Of a stretch of DNA of 64,000 bases, positions 12,601 through 22,534 are shown piece by piece. The position numbers were made by a program, and so were the translations under genes. This DNA comes from Przewalskia tangutica (lineage: Eukaryota; Streptophyta; Magnoliopsida; Solanales; Solanaceae). The stretch's first letter is position 1, and each line of letters starts with the position of its first letter. The stretch is from positions 1,324,980 to 1,388,979 of the forward strand of contig CM056723.1 of assembly GCA_029844215.1 (NCBI GenBank), given 5' to 3'. The notes below the pieces were generated by a model. It was not told the origin of the DNA, searched no databases, and saw nothing but the letters and a program-made list of their open reading frames with translations.

Positions 12601-14187
12601 GTCTTTCTCGCATTTCAACTCGTATGTGTCCGGATATGTATAATGGTCGAAAATTTGGTGCGCCGCATATACCGCACTTCGACGCGATCTCAATAACTTC
12701 TTTGTTAAAACTGTGACAACAGCATTTATCGGTCAAAACAGTGCATAATATGTATCTCTGAAAGTTTTTTGTTAATTTGCTGAAATCAATTTGCTAATGT
12801 GGCAGTCATATCTCCATATTGTATGAGCATTTTATCTACTTGTATCAATTATTATTTGGGCTTATACTAATCCTTATCTTTTTCGTTACTTTACATGAAA
12901 TGCATCGGAGCAAAAATGAAGAGTCTCCCGACGAGACTCATCCCGACTTTCGGCCCGCATCTACATCCCTCGAGTCCCCTCTTCGGCAATTCCTAGAAAA
13001 ACAAATAGGACGGGGTCATCCGCTTCAATCTCTTTGCTCTCTCTCTTATCCCATTTATGCCTTTATTTGTTTGTTGTAATTTTATTACTTAACTTTGTAA
13101 TTAATAGGGGAACTTCTAGTAATTAGCCTTTAAGCATATGAGGTGGAAGGTAATTTAAACTTAAAAACGCACTTCTTCTTTATTTGTCTCTAGACTGTTG
13201 AGCATGTCTAAATTCTGCAAAAATGATCTAAATGATTTAACTTGCATCATAAAACGACGTTTTATTTCTTATTAAAATTCATAAACAAATTTTTTCCTAA
13301 ACTCTCAAGATCATCTTAAGCACTTTTTTTTATACTACACGCAGGTTAAGCAAGATTAATTTAGCTAGCGGTACACATAAATAATCTTTGCATGCATACA
13401 TAATTAGTCCATAAAAGCACCTTAGCATTCTTTAGCATATTTCTAGCCCTTTAAAAACCTTAGCATTTTAGCACCTTTTGCATTCTTTAGCACTTTAGCA
13501 TTTTAAGCACCACTTTAATATTTAACACCCTTTACTTTTAGAATTAACCCCTTAGCACCTTTAGCCCATTTTGTCCTTAACATTTTAGCACCTCCTAGCA
13601 TTCTGTTGCACTTTAGCATATAGCACCTTCTGCCCTTTTTAGACTTTAAGCACCTTTTAAACATTTTAACATTTTTAGCATTTTATTAAGCAGGAAGAGC
13701 TTTTATTTTTGCATTTCTTAAACATAATAATTACCCTAGGTTTGGCAGGACAACCGCAAATTAGCGGATCTTAGAGAGTGCCTAACCCCTTCCCTCTAGA
13801 TTAATAAAGAACCCTTATCCAGAATCTCATTAAAGTTTAGCAGACCATTAAAAATGGAGTTAATGTTTTACTTTAAACTAGTTAAACATTTAGGTGTCCT
13901 AATTCACCCAAACTAATTAGGTGGCGACTCCGCGAACCCTTAGCATTTTTTGCACTTTTAGCACTTAGCATATTAGCACATTTTAGCAATCTCTAGCAAC
14001 CCTTTTTTACCTTTTTACACTTTTAGCATCCTTTATTTTAAAATTAATATTTTAGCACTCTTTTCAACACTTTAAGCATTCTTTTACATTTTAGCATCCT
14101 TTTAACATTTAGCACTTTATTTTATTTTCTAACACTTTCTAAGCAGGAGCCATTTAAAAAATGTCGCGGCCGAAATTGGGCGTGACA
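9674..14187 (+). repeat. 3' LTR of the Ogre-like element
   Basis: Second copy of 1411-5939, from TGTTGACACCC to GGGCGTGACA. Many of the differences from LTR1 fall at or beside CTG/CAG trinucleotides and involve small clustered changes (for example near 11465, 11585, 11930 and 12415-12515), which looks more like sequencing error at one copy than ordinary divergence. Confidence 0.88.
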
Positions 14188-16426
14188 ATTGGAATAATAT
14201 TCACCCCCTCCGGTCTATGAACTAAATCCCAAGTGTATTGTTTTGTTAAAGCATTAATTTCTCACATATGGCCGCATTCCAATCAGGCTCTTGTTTGGCA
14301 AATTTTAAGTTTTTGGGAATTGTAGATATGGTTTGGGTGGACAGGTTGAGGTGTTACAACAACAACAACAACAACAACATACCCAATAAAATCCCACTAT
14401 ATGGGGTCTGGGAGGGTAGAGTGTACACAGACCTTACCTCTACCTTGATAGGTAGAGCGGCTGTATTATGTGTTTGAAAATTTTGTGGTTGGAATGGGTT
14501 TTCATGTGGTGTGGGGGCAGGGGTGGGGTTGTTAGTCTTGGAAGTAGGAAGGGAACTAGGTAGGGGGTCCGGGCAGATTATTGGGGATAAGGTATCTGGG
14601 TTGGTAGTCGGGTTTGGCGGAGGTGTCGATATATGTAGATTGACGAAGGAGGTTGTGTGGTCGGTGAACAAGTCTGGTGATGAACAATGGATGATGGGAG
14701 GTGGCGACTGGACAATGTTGGTCGGGACATGATGATTGTGATGGGTTGGGTTGTGCGATACAATGACGGGGTTAGGTCGGTCAGGGGTCGATGTGGCGGT
14801 ACAGTGACAGAGTTAGGTCAGGGGTGTGACGAAGTCAGTCTGTGAAGTCGGAGGAGCGGAGTCTGAGTTTGTCGGTTTGAGGGGGGACCATCGATTGGAG
14901 GAGACCGAATTGGAGTTGCCGCAGTTGGAGAGGACGAAGGAGATTCCGTCCGATTTTTTGTGGCGGTGGTGGTTTTAGGCGGTGTCTGAGCAGGGGTGGG
15001 ATTAGGCGGGGTATCGATTCGAGTTAGTAGCGATGGGTGGCGAGATCGACTATTGTCGAACGAGTAGCATGTCAGAGAGCTTGGTGGACAAGCGGTGATG
15101 TGTCCGAATCATCGAGAAATTTGTCAACGGGGAAACATACTCGACTAAAGTGACGTGGCGTGATATTATTATTTTGTTGGTGGATTGTTCATAGCATAAG
15201 TACCCCCTATGATTTGACGGGAAGCTTAGGAAGGCGCACGGGGTAGATCGGGGTGGCAATGTGTGGGGGTCGTGAATGTCAGATTAGGGTAACACATACA
15301 ACCAAAAATACGAAGATGGTCATAGGTAGGGATCCAACGATAGAGAATTTATGTAGGTGTCCTATTTTGAATCGCACGGGTATGTAAAATGTTGAGAATG
15401 TGTTCTACCGATTTTAGTGCATAAACTCAAAAAGTGGGGGGAAGAGACGCATGAAAAAGGAGGGTACGAATCATATTATTAATAGTTCGAAGAATTTTTT
15501 CGGCTTTTTCGTTTTGAGGGGAGGTATGAGAGGCACTAGAAACGAAAGAGCATATCATTAGCCGCACAAAATTCATGAAATAGAGAATTACTGAACTCAT
15601 GATCATTATCACGTTGAAATGATTTTATGTATTTTTTAAATTGTGTTTTAATCAGTGTACAAAACTCAATAATTTTGGAGAACACTTGAGATTTGAGTTT
15701 GAGTGGATAGACTCAAATAAAGTGAGAGAAATCATCCAAAAATACCAAATAATATTTGTGGCCTAAGTTGCTAGTTATGGAAGACGTTCATAAATCAGCG
15801 TGAATAATATCAAAGGGAGAGAAAGTAGTACTTATAGAAGACGTAAATTGTAGTCTAACGTGTTTCCCTAACTGACAAGCGGAGAAACTATGAGCTGAAA
15901 GATTTCATTTGTTACATTGGATTAAATTTCTATTTCTAAGAAAATAAGAGATGTGAGAACCCGGATGACCAGGTCTACTATGCCACGTTGAGGGAGATAT
16001 GATTGTTAAAACGATGGGAGGAGTGACGATGGCATTTAGAGATGAGGGAGAGTGGACACTAGCAGTGGGTGTGAATAGGAAATGATAGAGGCCCCCCTCG
16101 CTATTGCGTCTCGTAAGAAATTTTCCGGTACGTAGATCCGTTACAAAAAATCCAAACGGGTCAAAGTTAATTGAGACGGAATTATCTATGGCAAATTTTC
16201 TAACGAAGATTAGGTTTTTGATAATATTTGGGGCATAAAGGATGTTATTAAGGGAGAACTGAGGATGCGGTGATGGGATTAATCTGTGGTCAAATCCTTG
16301 AATTGGAATGCGATGACCACTTTCAACCATAATAGATTGTGGGGTATTTAAATTTCACAGTTGAGGAAGATTATCAAAATTACACAAGACTAAATATGAA
16401 TAAATAATATTGTACACACTCTAATA
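14188..16426 (-). mobile_element. Copia-A, 5' part (gag-pre-integrase and integrase), degraded
   Basis: Minus-strand continuation of the element at 1-1410. 16330-15905 encodes a GAG-pre-integrase segment (IQGFDHRLIPSPH, then a THWHSRPGHPG-like stretch) closely matching Copia-C at 36550-36900. 15612-15427 holds the integrase tail (LRTINNMIRTLLFHA), 15259-15050 the region after it (FLSFPSNHRGYLCY), and 14671-14470 the proline-rich linker before RT. The order gag-pre-integrase, integrase, RT, RNase H confirms copia. At 16402-16426 is the same LTR start (TATTAGAGTGTGTACAATA on the minus strand) as at the other end. Only about 40 bp of LTR remain before the sequence jumps into the protease/gag-pre-integrase region, so most of the 5' LTR and gag are deleted. 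Confidence 0.88.
14354..14470 (-). mobile_element. TS-type SINE inside Copia-A
   Basis: On the plus strand it opens with (ACAACA)n then CATACCCAATAAAATCCCAC, followed by GGTCTGGGAGGGTAGAGTG and CAGACCTTACCTCTACC. This is the reverse complement of the Solanaceae TS SINE with its (TTG)n tail. It interrupts the copia linker region between PQNFQTH and the LNTQTISTIP-like segment. Confidence 0.85.
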
Positions 16427-16474
16427 TTCATGATTTAAAATCAATTAACACAAAATTATTGCAAGAAAAAAATC

Positions 16475-18749
16475 TTAATTATTTGTCATAGATATGACTG
16501 GATCAAGGGTGATAGGTGCAAGAGAAGGTGTTTTCACAATATCGTTCAGAAAATCCACTTGACCTCCCAATTTAGCTTCCAAAAATGCCACAACAATCCC
16601 TCCAACAACTTTTCTCATCAAATCCTTCGATCCCTTTCCACTCTTTGAAATCAAACTAGCAATTGCAGCAATCTTGTCATCTAAAATATCAGTATGTCCA
16701 TAATCCTTAGCTAGAAAATAATAGCAAGGTGGTTTGGATTCGTTAAAAAACTCTGAATGATTAACACTGTTTGGTGCGAATGGCGGAAAAATATAATGTG
16801 CGCGTTGGTTTGACAACCCAGCACCGATCACTGCCACGGGGATGCTCTGATCGAACGAGCGAGGAATATATTGGAGAATTTTCGGAGCGGATTGGCTGGA
16901 CGGAGAAGAACCTGCAAGTACGTTCCTTATAATTAATTTAGCTCATAAAAATATAAGTCGCTCATATTTGAGCTTTGAGTGAGTAAATTTGGACTTTAAC
17001 CAAAGTTGGCTTATCTATATACTTTGACCAATTTGAGCAACAGGCATGCATAGCACAAAATTGAACTCATTAAAACGTGGGAAAATAGTATTGTTTTAAG
17101 AAATAATTTTTTTATGAGCTAGTTTAAACATGCATGTCATAATATTGTATAGATATAAGGCTCTTAAAACTTGTATCTTAATATGCTTTGACATTTGTAT
17201 GGTTATAAAAAAATTATGTTAAAGGTAAAATGAGACTTTTAAATATAAAAATGTGTTCAACTTGTTTAGAGGAGTTATGAATTCAACTTGTTTCTATTTC
17301 AAGTCATTTTAATTAATCTCAAATTTAGCCCAATTCAACTAATATTAATTTGACTGAAAGAAATATATATTCCAGTGATATACATATCACGGTTTTGCCT
17401 TATTATTTAGTGTAACATGATTGTAATAAGACAAAACCGTGATATACACACGGGAAGATATATACTATTTATCGTTGACATTCCTACCTGCAACTGGATC
17501 GATTCCTAGAAGTGCTTGAAATTTGAGAGGTGTTGGGGTTGAGCCGGAGAAGTCCCCATATCCTAAAGCTAGTGAAAATGCTGTTTTACCACCTCTGCTG
17601 TGGCCGGAGATGGCGAGCTTGAGAAGATCCGGTTGCACTTTCTCCGGTAGTACGGAGATTAAGCCCTTGCTTAACCATTCTGTAACTTTCGCTGCTTTTT
17701 TCACTTCATCGCTTTGGGAAACCAAAGCAGAAAACTGCAAAATACGAGTGGAAGGGCTATAACACAGACGTACCTAGGAAAAAATGTATTCGCAATTTGT
17801 GTAAGCACATGCATTTTTCTCTATAATTATTATAATTTAATGTATACATCTACATATATATACAATCATAATGAGCATGTGTTTTCTTATCCGAACTACA
17901 GGATCTTGAAGATAATCTAAATACTAAATGGATCTATATTTTAAATTCATTGGACCAAGATCTAGCTACTTTGATATATCAATGAGAAATACGAATTGAT
18001 TAACGCCCAACATTAAGTTTAGACGGAATATTTCTCAAACTACATATTACTCCCTCCCTTATATTTCGAAGACGAGGTTCAAACTTCAAAGTAGGAGGAT
18101 CAAATTACGTATTAATTTTTTCATATGAGTTTAACATAAATTCTTCAAGTTTTTTGACAAAACAAAATTCCATACATACAAATCAAGTACTACTATAAAT
18201 CAAAATACTAATAATTCAAAATAACTAAAATATACTTGAAAAACTTATGGAAATTAATTTCTTTAACTCTCCAAATAGTAATAGAACAGAAAGAGTAAAT
18301 CTTTTTAGATGCATGGAAGGTTTGTAGATATTGTAACAAAAAAAGTTAGACATTTCATATGCTCAGATAAAAATAGAGTGGAGTACAACAACAACATACC
18401 CAGTGAAATCTCACGCGTAGTATGTATATTTATTTAATACCTGAGGAGCAACAACTATATAGCGGTGGGAAGAAATATGTTGAAGGAGGGACTTGTACCA
18501 GCTAGGCTTGAGAATGAACCCATGGAAAAATAATAAAACTGGATATTTTCCAGGTATTATTGGTGAAACAATTAACAATGGACTTGGTGAAGATGCTATA
18601 TTATCACTTAATGATCTCTTTTTCACCTTTGTTATTTTCACAGCTACATCTCCTAATTCAAATACATGAGATATTAATGATGCATCATGCTCTACTACTT
18701 TTTTCATCTCTATTTCTGTACGTAGATCAATTTTGATTTTTGCATGCAT
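16475..18749 (-). CDS. CLH: Chlorophyllase, intact three-exon gene
   Basis: Removes the phytol chain from chlorophyll to give chlorophyllide. Exons read on the minus strand: 18749-18441, 17734-17488 and 16911-16475, joined at CTCAG|gt...ttgcag|TTTTC and GCAG|gtagg...ttgcag|GTTC. The product is 330 residues, normal for the family (about 310-350). The alpha/beta-hydrolase triad is complete: Ser149 in GHSRGG, Asp182 in GIDPV and His258 in DYGHTDILDD. The oxyanion-loop segment PVLLFFHGF and the family stretch HRYIVVAPQ lie in exon 1. I chose ATG 18749; an in-frame ATG at 18707 (MKKVVEHD) is an alternative, and the open frame upstream of 18749 does not resemble the family. No chloroplast transit peptide is obvious. 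A copia remnant begins 48 bp past the stop. The pseudogene neighbours show no functional link. Confidence 0.93.
17385..17444. repeat. Inverted repeat in chlorophyllase intron 2
   Basis: TATCACGGTTTTGCCTTATT at 17385-17404 is matched in inverse by 17424-17444 with one mismatch, across a loop of about 18 bp. It could be a tiny foldback element or a structured intron segment. Confidence 0.65.
18386..18417 (-). mobile_element. Truncated TS SINE tail in chlorophyllase intron 1
   Basis: ACAACAACAACATACCCAGTG and AAATCTCAC match the 3' end of the TS SINE read on the minus strand. The remainder is missing. It lies 24 bp inside intron 1 from the exon 1 donor. Confidence 0.65.
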
Positions 18750-19043
18750 CAATAATGTTATCTTCTGTGATTTTATAATTGTGAAATTTCTGACGCCATG
18801 ACTTTTGGAACTAGAATTGATTGCGATCATGCAAGAGAGTCCAAAGTTTTTTTCAAAAATTAAGAAAAACATTATTTTTATATTTAGCTTTTTTTTTTTT
18901 TCCAAACACCGTGAGTGAAAATTCCGAATCTGCCACTGACGGAGTGCAATAATAATATTACAATCGTGACTCTTACTAATATCACGATCATCTAACAAAA
19001 TGCTATTCTCTAATTTTGAAAAATAATTAATTAGCATTCCCAA

Positions 19044-19157
19044 CAGATGGATGAACTCAATTTGTGTCCCACAAGCAACTTCAGATGGATGAACACAATT
19101 TGTGTCCCACAAGCAACTTTGGATGGATGAACTAATTTGTGTCCCACAAGCAACTTC
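19044..19157. repeat. Three tandem 37-39-bp repeats upstream of chlorophyllase
   Basis: Unit: AGATGGATGAACTCAATTTG then TGTCCCACAAGCAACTT, starting at 19044, 19083 and 19121, with a small deletion in the third. It lies about 300-410 bp upstream of the chlorophyllase start codon, so it may affect the promoter. Confidence 0.85.
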
Positions 19158-19393
19158 TTTGTAGTAACAATTATTGACAAGAGATCGATAAATGAAGTTG
19201 GGAATTTGTAGTTTGCATTTGTATTCAGTCTAATCATGCTTGACCATAATTAGTTTGAATGATTGAATTGCTTCGCATTTAAATCGTTTAATTTGGTAGA
19301 AGAATGAAGAACCACCCCTAAATCGTTTATTTTAGGGATTTTCTTAAATAGTTGTACCCTTTTAATTAGGATTGAAAGAATATAAGAAGTTTC
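19158..19393. other. Intergenic, no feature seen
   Basis: AT-rich sequence upstream of the chlorophyllase repeat. No coding or repeat signature that I can support. Confidence 0.4.
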
Positions 19394-19692
19394 TGTTGAA
19401 GAAACTCACCCTTCTTCATAAAAATTACTTTCCTTTTATTTTATGATATCTATTAATGATAGAATATTTATTTTATTTTTAGTCTATGATATTCTAAAAT
19501 ATTTAGCTTCCTTTTAGTTTAGTATTTATAAGGAAAATAACATATTTGCTTTTATTTTATTTCTTTTAATTTTCTATAAATAATAATGTAGTCCTTTGTT
19601 TTCAATACAAAAGCAATATAATGAATTAATGCAATGAGTTTTTATTCATTCTTTCTTCGATTTTCTCTTCTAGTTTATTCTTTTCCATAACA
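19394..19692 (+). mobile_element. Copia-type LTR with adjacent primer-binding site
   Basis: Candidate LTR TGTTGAAGAAACTC ... CATAACA, with a polyadenylation-like run near its 3' part (ATACAAAAGCAATATAATG). The sequence just after it, TTGTATCAGAGTC at 19694, resembles the initiator-Met tRNA site TGGTATCAGAGC of copia elements. A partial second copy (AGAATTTACTTTCCTTTTAT) starts near 20098, so this may be a collapsed or TRIM-sized element. No coding domain remains. Confidence 0.5.
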
Positions 19693-20382
19693 GTTGTATC
19701 AGAGTCAAGTTCATCGATCTAAGTGAATCTGTGATTTCATTGAAGAATCTTTCAACCCACGAGCTTCAATATCAATTTTAACTCTTGCCTTTTATTTTCT
19801 AACGCATGACACCAATATCAATTTTAACTCATGTTTATTCATTTTCAATGCATGAGCCTTTTCAACCAATATCAATGTAATCATTACATATTTTAACGTA
19901 TATCTATTTTGAACCATGACAAATATCAATATTTTTATTTGAAAGCCAAACAAATCTCCATTGATGACAAACTATCATATTTGATATGTGGAGATTAAGT
20001 TAGAAAATAATTTTACAAGGTGTTCAAGAAGAACAAGAAGAAGAATCAAGTGTTCAAAATCAAATTGGATACACCAACTTGAGTTTGATACAGAAGGTTA
20101 GAATTTACTTTCCTTTTATTCTATGATTTATATGAATTTTTTTCTTACTCCCGCCCTACCCCTACCCCACTCCATTGCCCTATCCATCCTCAAATTTTTA
20201 TTTCATATTTTTTGTTACTTTTATTAAAAAAATGAATTTTTTTCTTCCCCCTCCCCCCACCCTACCCCATTCCCAAATTTATATTTTATATGAGAATATT
20301 ATATGAGATTAAAAGAATTTGGTGAAAAGAAAATGGTAAATGGGTAAAAAAAATTATTTAATGAGCAAAAATGACTTTTCGA
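19693..20382 (+). other. Remnant downstream of the copia LTR, non-coding
   Basis: PBS-like site followed by about 400 bp without open frames, then a partial LTR-like repeat at about 20098-20140 and pyrimidine-rich sequence (ACCCCACTCC runs). No gene seen. Confidence 0.4.
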
Positions 20383-20540
20383 GAAGCACCAAATTGGTGT
20401 TTCTGCTTCTCTTCCCATCTATAAACACTTTTTGGCTTCTGAAAAAAATATTTCTACTTCTGGAAAAGTGGTGTTTGGCCAAAGAAGTATTTCTAAGAAA
20501 CAGAAACACTTCCAGAAGCTTGACCAAACATCACCTAAAT
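20383..20540. repeat. MITE-like sequence of the GTTTGGCCA family, partial
   Basis: GTGTTTGGCCAAAGAAGT near 20471 and AGAAGCTTGACCAAACATCACC ending near 20537 read as inverted GGTGTTTGGCCAAGCTTCT-type ends, common in Solanaceae Tourist-like MITEs. Full ends and a target duplication could not be fixed. Confidence 0.35.
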
Positions 20541-20559
20541 AAAAAGCAAAGCTAAAAGA

Positions 20560-21664
20560 GCCTAGCGCAGTAGCCATTCCCCTTCTCTCTTCCACTTTAG
20601 AAATAATACATAACTCATTTCATCCAACCTAGAAATGCTTATCACAAAAAGAGAAATGTTTTCTGATTCCTCTCCCCAAAAAAATCAGAACCCGTTTTTA
20701 CCCTTTCCGCTTTCTAGACAGAGAACAAACTTTGTCGGATAAAGTTTTGCCCACTCCATTTTCGTGCTATTGAATCACGTGAAGCCTGTTGTCCAAAACG
20801 TTCAGATTTTGGAACAATTTTTATTTGACCCATTTCAAAATATGAAGCAAGAATCCCGCCCAAATTGATTGAGCCCTAGCAACCCTAATTTCGTGCTATA
20901 TATAATAGCCTATGAAGCCCATAAAAAAACGGAGAGAGACAACATCTGAGAGTCGCCTCTTTACTCCCTTCTCAAACCCTAAAATATTTCTCATTTCCTT
21001 ACTCAAACTCTCAGATACAAGTTCAGTCGGCCGCCCTTTTTCCCTTTAAAAACTTTGAAATATTTTCTATTTTTTAACTCCGTCTGCTTAAAGACAAGCT
21101 TGAAATTACTCTTGTTAATTCGGGTAAGTTCGAAATCCGTTTGAACTCGAAGGACCTCCGCCTCACCCCAAAAAGGTCAGCAAAATACATTTCCTTTCAT
21201 TTTTTTAGATATATTATTCTGGTGTTTATTGCTTTTTTTGTTGTTGATAGTTTATTCACTTTGTATTTTCGTTCTCTGATGACCAAATTATATCAATCAA
21301 GTATGATAGCTGGACTGCTACTATTTATGAAACGAGGTTGGCATAGAAATTCTTGGTTTGAATGTATTTTGTTGGAAATAGTATTTTGTTTGCTTATAAT
21401 TAACCTAAGTTTGAACGGATAGCCGCAAGTTAGTGGATCGTAAAGGATGCCTAATCCCTTCCCTTTAGGGTAATAAAGAACCCTGATCCAGAATCTCATT
21501 AATTTCGCAGACCATTAAATGGAGATTAATTGCAGTATTTTTATTACAATAAATCAAGTGTCATAATTCACTTAATTAATTAGGTGGCGATTCCTTTAAA
21601 TACATCTAGGAATCAACCATACGTAGTATTCCCGTTTAGACTACGATTAAAATAGGGTGTTACA
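20560..21664 (+). mobile_element. Ty3/gypsy-type LTR fragment ending GGTGTTACA
   Basis: The 3' end (21420-21664) matches the reverse complement of 63843-64000: shared ATCCAGAATCTC, AGACCATTAAATGGA, TTAGGTGGCGA, GGAATCAACCATACGTAGTA and GGGTGTTACA. A TATA-like TATATATAATAG near 20899 and a pyrimidine-rich leader follow the layout of an LTR. The 5' edge is uncertain and no internal domain follows, so this is a solo or truncated LTR. Confidence 0.55.
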
Positions 21665-21925
21665 GTTAGTTATTTGGTTGTCAATAAAAAAATTGTTTTT
21701 GATTTAAAAATGAGCAAAATCAAAAGAGATTTTGCCTCTGCTTCCAAAAGATCAAAATTTGAGCTTTTAAAAATAGAGGCCAAAAGTGTTTGTGGATGGC
21801 CAAAAACACTTTTGACTTTTCAACCAAACATTCTAAAAAAAAAAAGGGGTTTCAACGGAACATTCCAAAAAAAAAAGGCCGCAAGTGTTTTTGGGACTTT
21901 TCAAAAACCCAACCAAACCGGCATT
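21665..21925. repeat. Degenerate MITE-like sequence
   Basis: Contains GTGTTTGTGGATGGCCAAAA and AACACTTTTGACTTTTCAAC, which resemble GTTTGGCCA-family MITE arms, plus A-runs. The open frame across it (21674-22066) is not convincing as a gene. Confidence 0.3.
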
Positions 21926-22130
21926 GGGTATAAAAGAATCTATAATGGCCCCATTAGTAAGCAACGAGAATCTGACGGTGGAGATGCAGCAAGAAATCCA
22001 ATTTATCCACTTACTACCAAAACCCATATCAAAACCATCTCCAAAAAGATTCCAATGTACACATGATTGAAAGCTTTCTCAATATCCAATTTGAAAGAAG
22101 CCCTGGAATACCTTGTCTCCGAATCAATAC
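21926..22130 (-). mobile_element. LINE reverse-transcriptase fragment
   Basis: Minus-strand translation gives a KLDIEKAFNHV segment followed, in another frame, by MGFGSKWINWISCCISTVRF. Both are hallmark LINE RT sequences (motif A with the catalytic Asp and the segment after it). Frameshifts and a missing remainder make it a dead fragment. Confidence 0.75.
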
Positions 22131-22238
22131 ATTATTATATTTTCTTCTGTTGCATAAATAGGATTTCTCGGTTACCAATACATCCATAAATTTATTACAT
22201 TTATTGATTCTTGTTTAAAATATGGTTATGAACTTCAG

Positions 22239-22353
22239 GTGGATGAATGGTCAGCATTTAAGATCTCTTCCATCTGAAGAGTTGAACCAAATCATTGGTG
22301 AAAGGTGGAAGGATGCAGGCATTGTTACAGAATCACAAGGAGTCTTTATACAG
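22239..22353 (+). pseudogene. Glutamyl-tRNA synthetase exon (organellar type), first surviving exon of a truncated gene
   Basis: 115-bp exon between an acceptor (aacttcag|G) and a donor (ACAG|gtagaa). It encodes WMNGQHLRSLPSEELNQIIG and continues to ...TESQGVFIQ, matching the start of the anticodon-binding half of bacterial-type glutamate-tRNA ligases (chloroplast/mitochondrial; OVA3/ERS in Arabidopsis). The upstream exons for the catalytic HIGH/KMSKS domain are absent from the window; a LINE fragment lies immediately upstream. The next exon in frame is at 51123, 28.8 kb away, beyond Copia-B and everything nested in it. Together with the lesions in later exons this is a pseudogene. Confidence 0.85.
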
Positions 22354-22497
22354 GTAGAAATCCTGCTCTTTCTTTCATTTCTCAGCCACATCTGGTAGAT
22401 TGTCTTTCGATAATGAGTCTCATTCTTCTTTAACTGATAGTTCCTATCCCTAAGTTTTACCAATCCAAGAAGAATAAACTATGTTTGTGCAATGTGA

Positions 22498-22534
22498 TCT
22501 GAAGACCAGCCTGCTGATTTGCTTACAAACTGAT
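22498..22534. repeat. Inverted templated patch copied from Copia-B RNase H
   Basis: This segment is the reverse complement of part of 24588-24632 (shared AAGCAAATCAGCAGG and GGTCTTCAGATC, one mismatch). It sits exactly between native GluRS intron sequence and the truncated end of the extra Copia-B gag copy, the position expected for repair filler. Confidence 0.75.

Larger units (their letters stand above)
1411..14187 (+). mobile_element. Complete Ogre-like LTR retrotransposon derivative without coding capacity, nested in Copia-A
   Basis: The element begins TGTTGACACCC at 1411 and ends GGGCGTGACA at 14187. It has direct LTRs of about 4.5 kb each and is flanked by an exact 5-bp duplication ATTGG (1406-1410 and 14188-14192). 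After LTR1 comes a primer-binding-like TGGCGACTACTGGG, similar to the tRNA-Arg type site of Ogre/Tat elements. Before LTR2 is a purine-rich tract (AAAGAGGGACAGC). The 3.7-kb internal region has no gag, protease, RT, RNase H or integrase that I can recognise, only short open frames. It is therefore a large non-autonomous derivative (LARD-like) that would need proteins in trans. The very long LTRs, the Arg-type PBS and the tandem repeats suggest Ty3/gypsy Tat-Ogre ancestry; that lineage call is inference. Strand is set by the PBS-to-PPT order. Confidence 0.88.

Noticed and set aside
1..16426. 25-bp direct repeat at 1-25 and 16402-16426 as a long target-site duplication of Copia-A
   Set aside because: On the minus strand both copies read TATTAGAGTGTGTACAATA directly after, or in place of, element sequence; they are the 5' ends of the two LTRs, not target DNA.
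18750..19112. N-terminal extension of chlorophyllase up to 19112
   Set aside because: The extra residues resemble no chlorophyllase, include a repeat-encoded segment (19044 onward) and would give an over-long protein.
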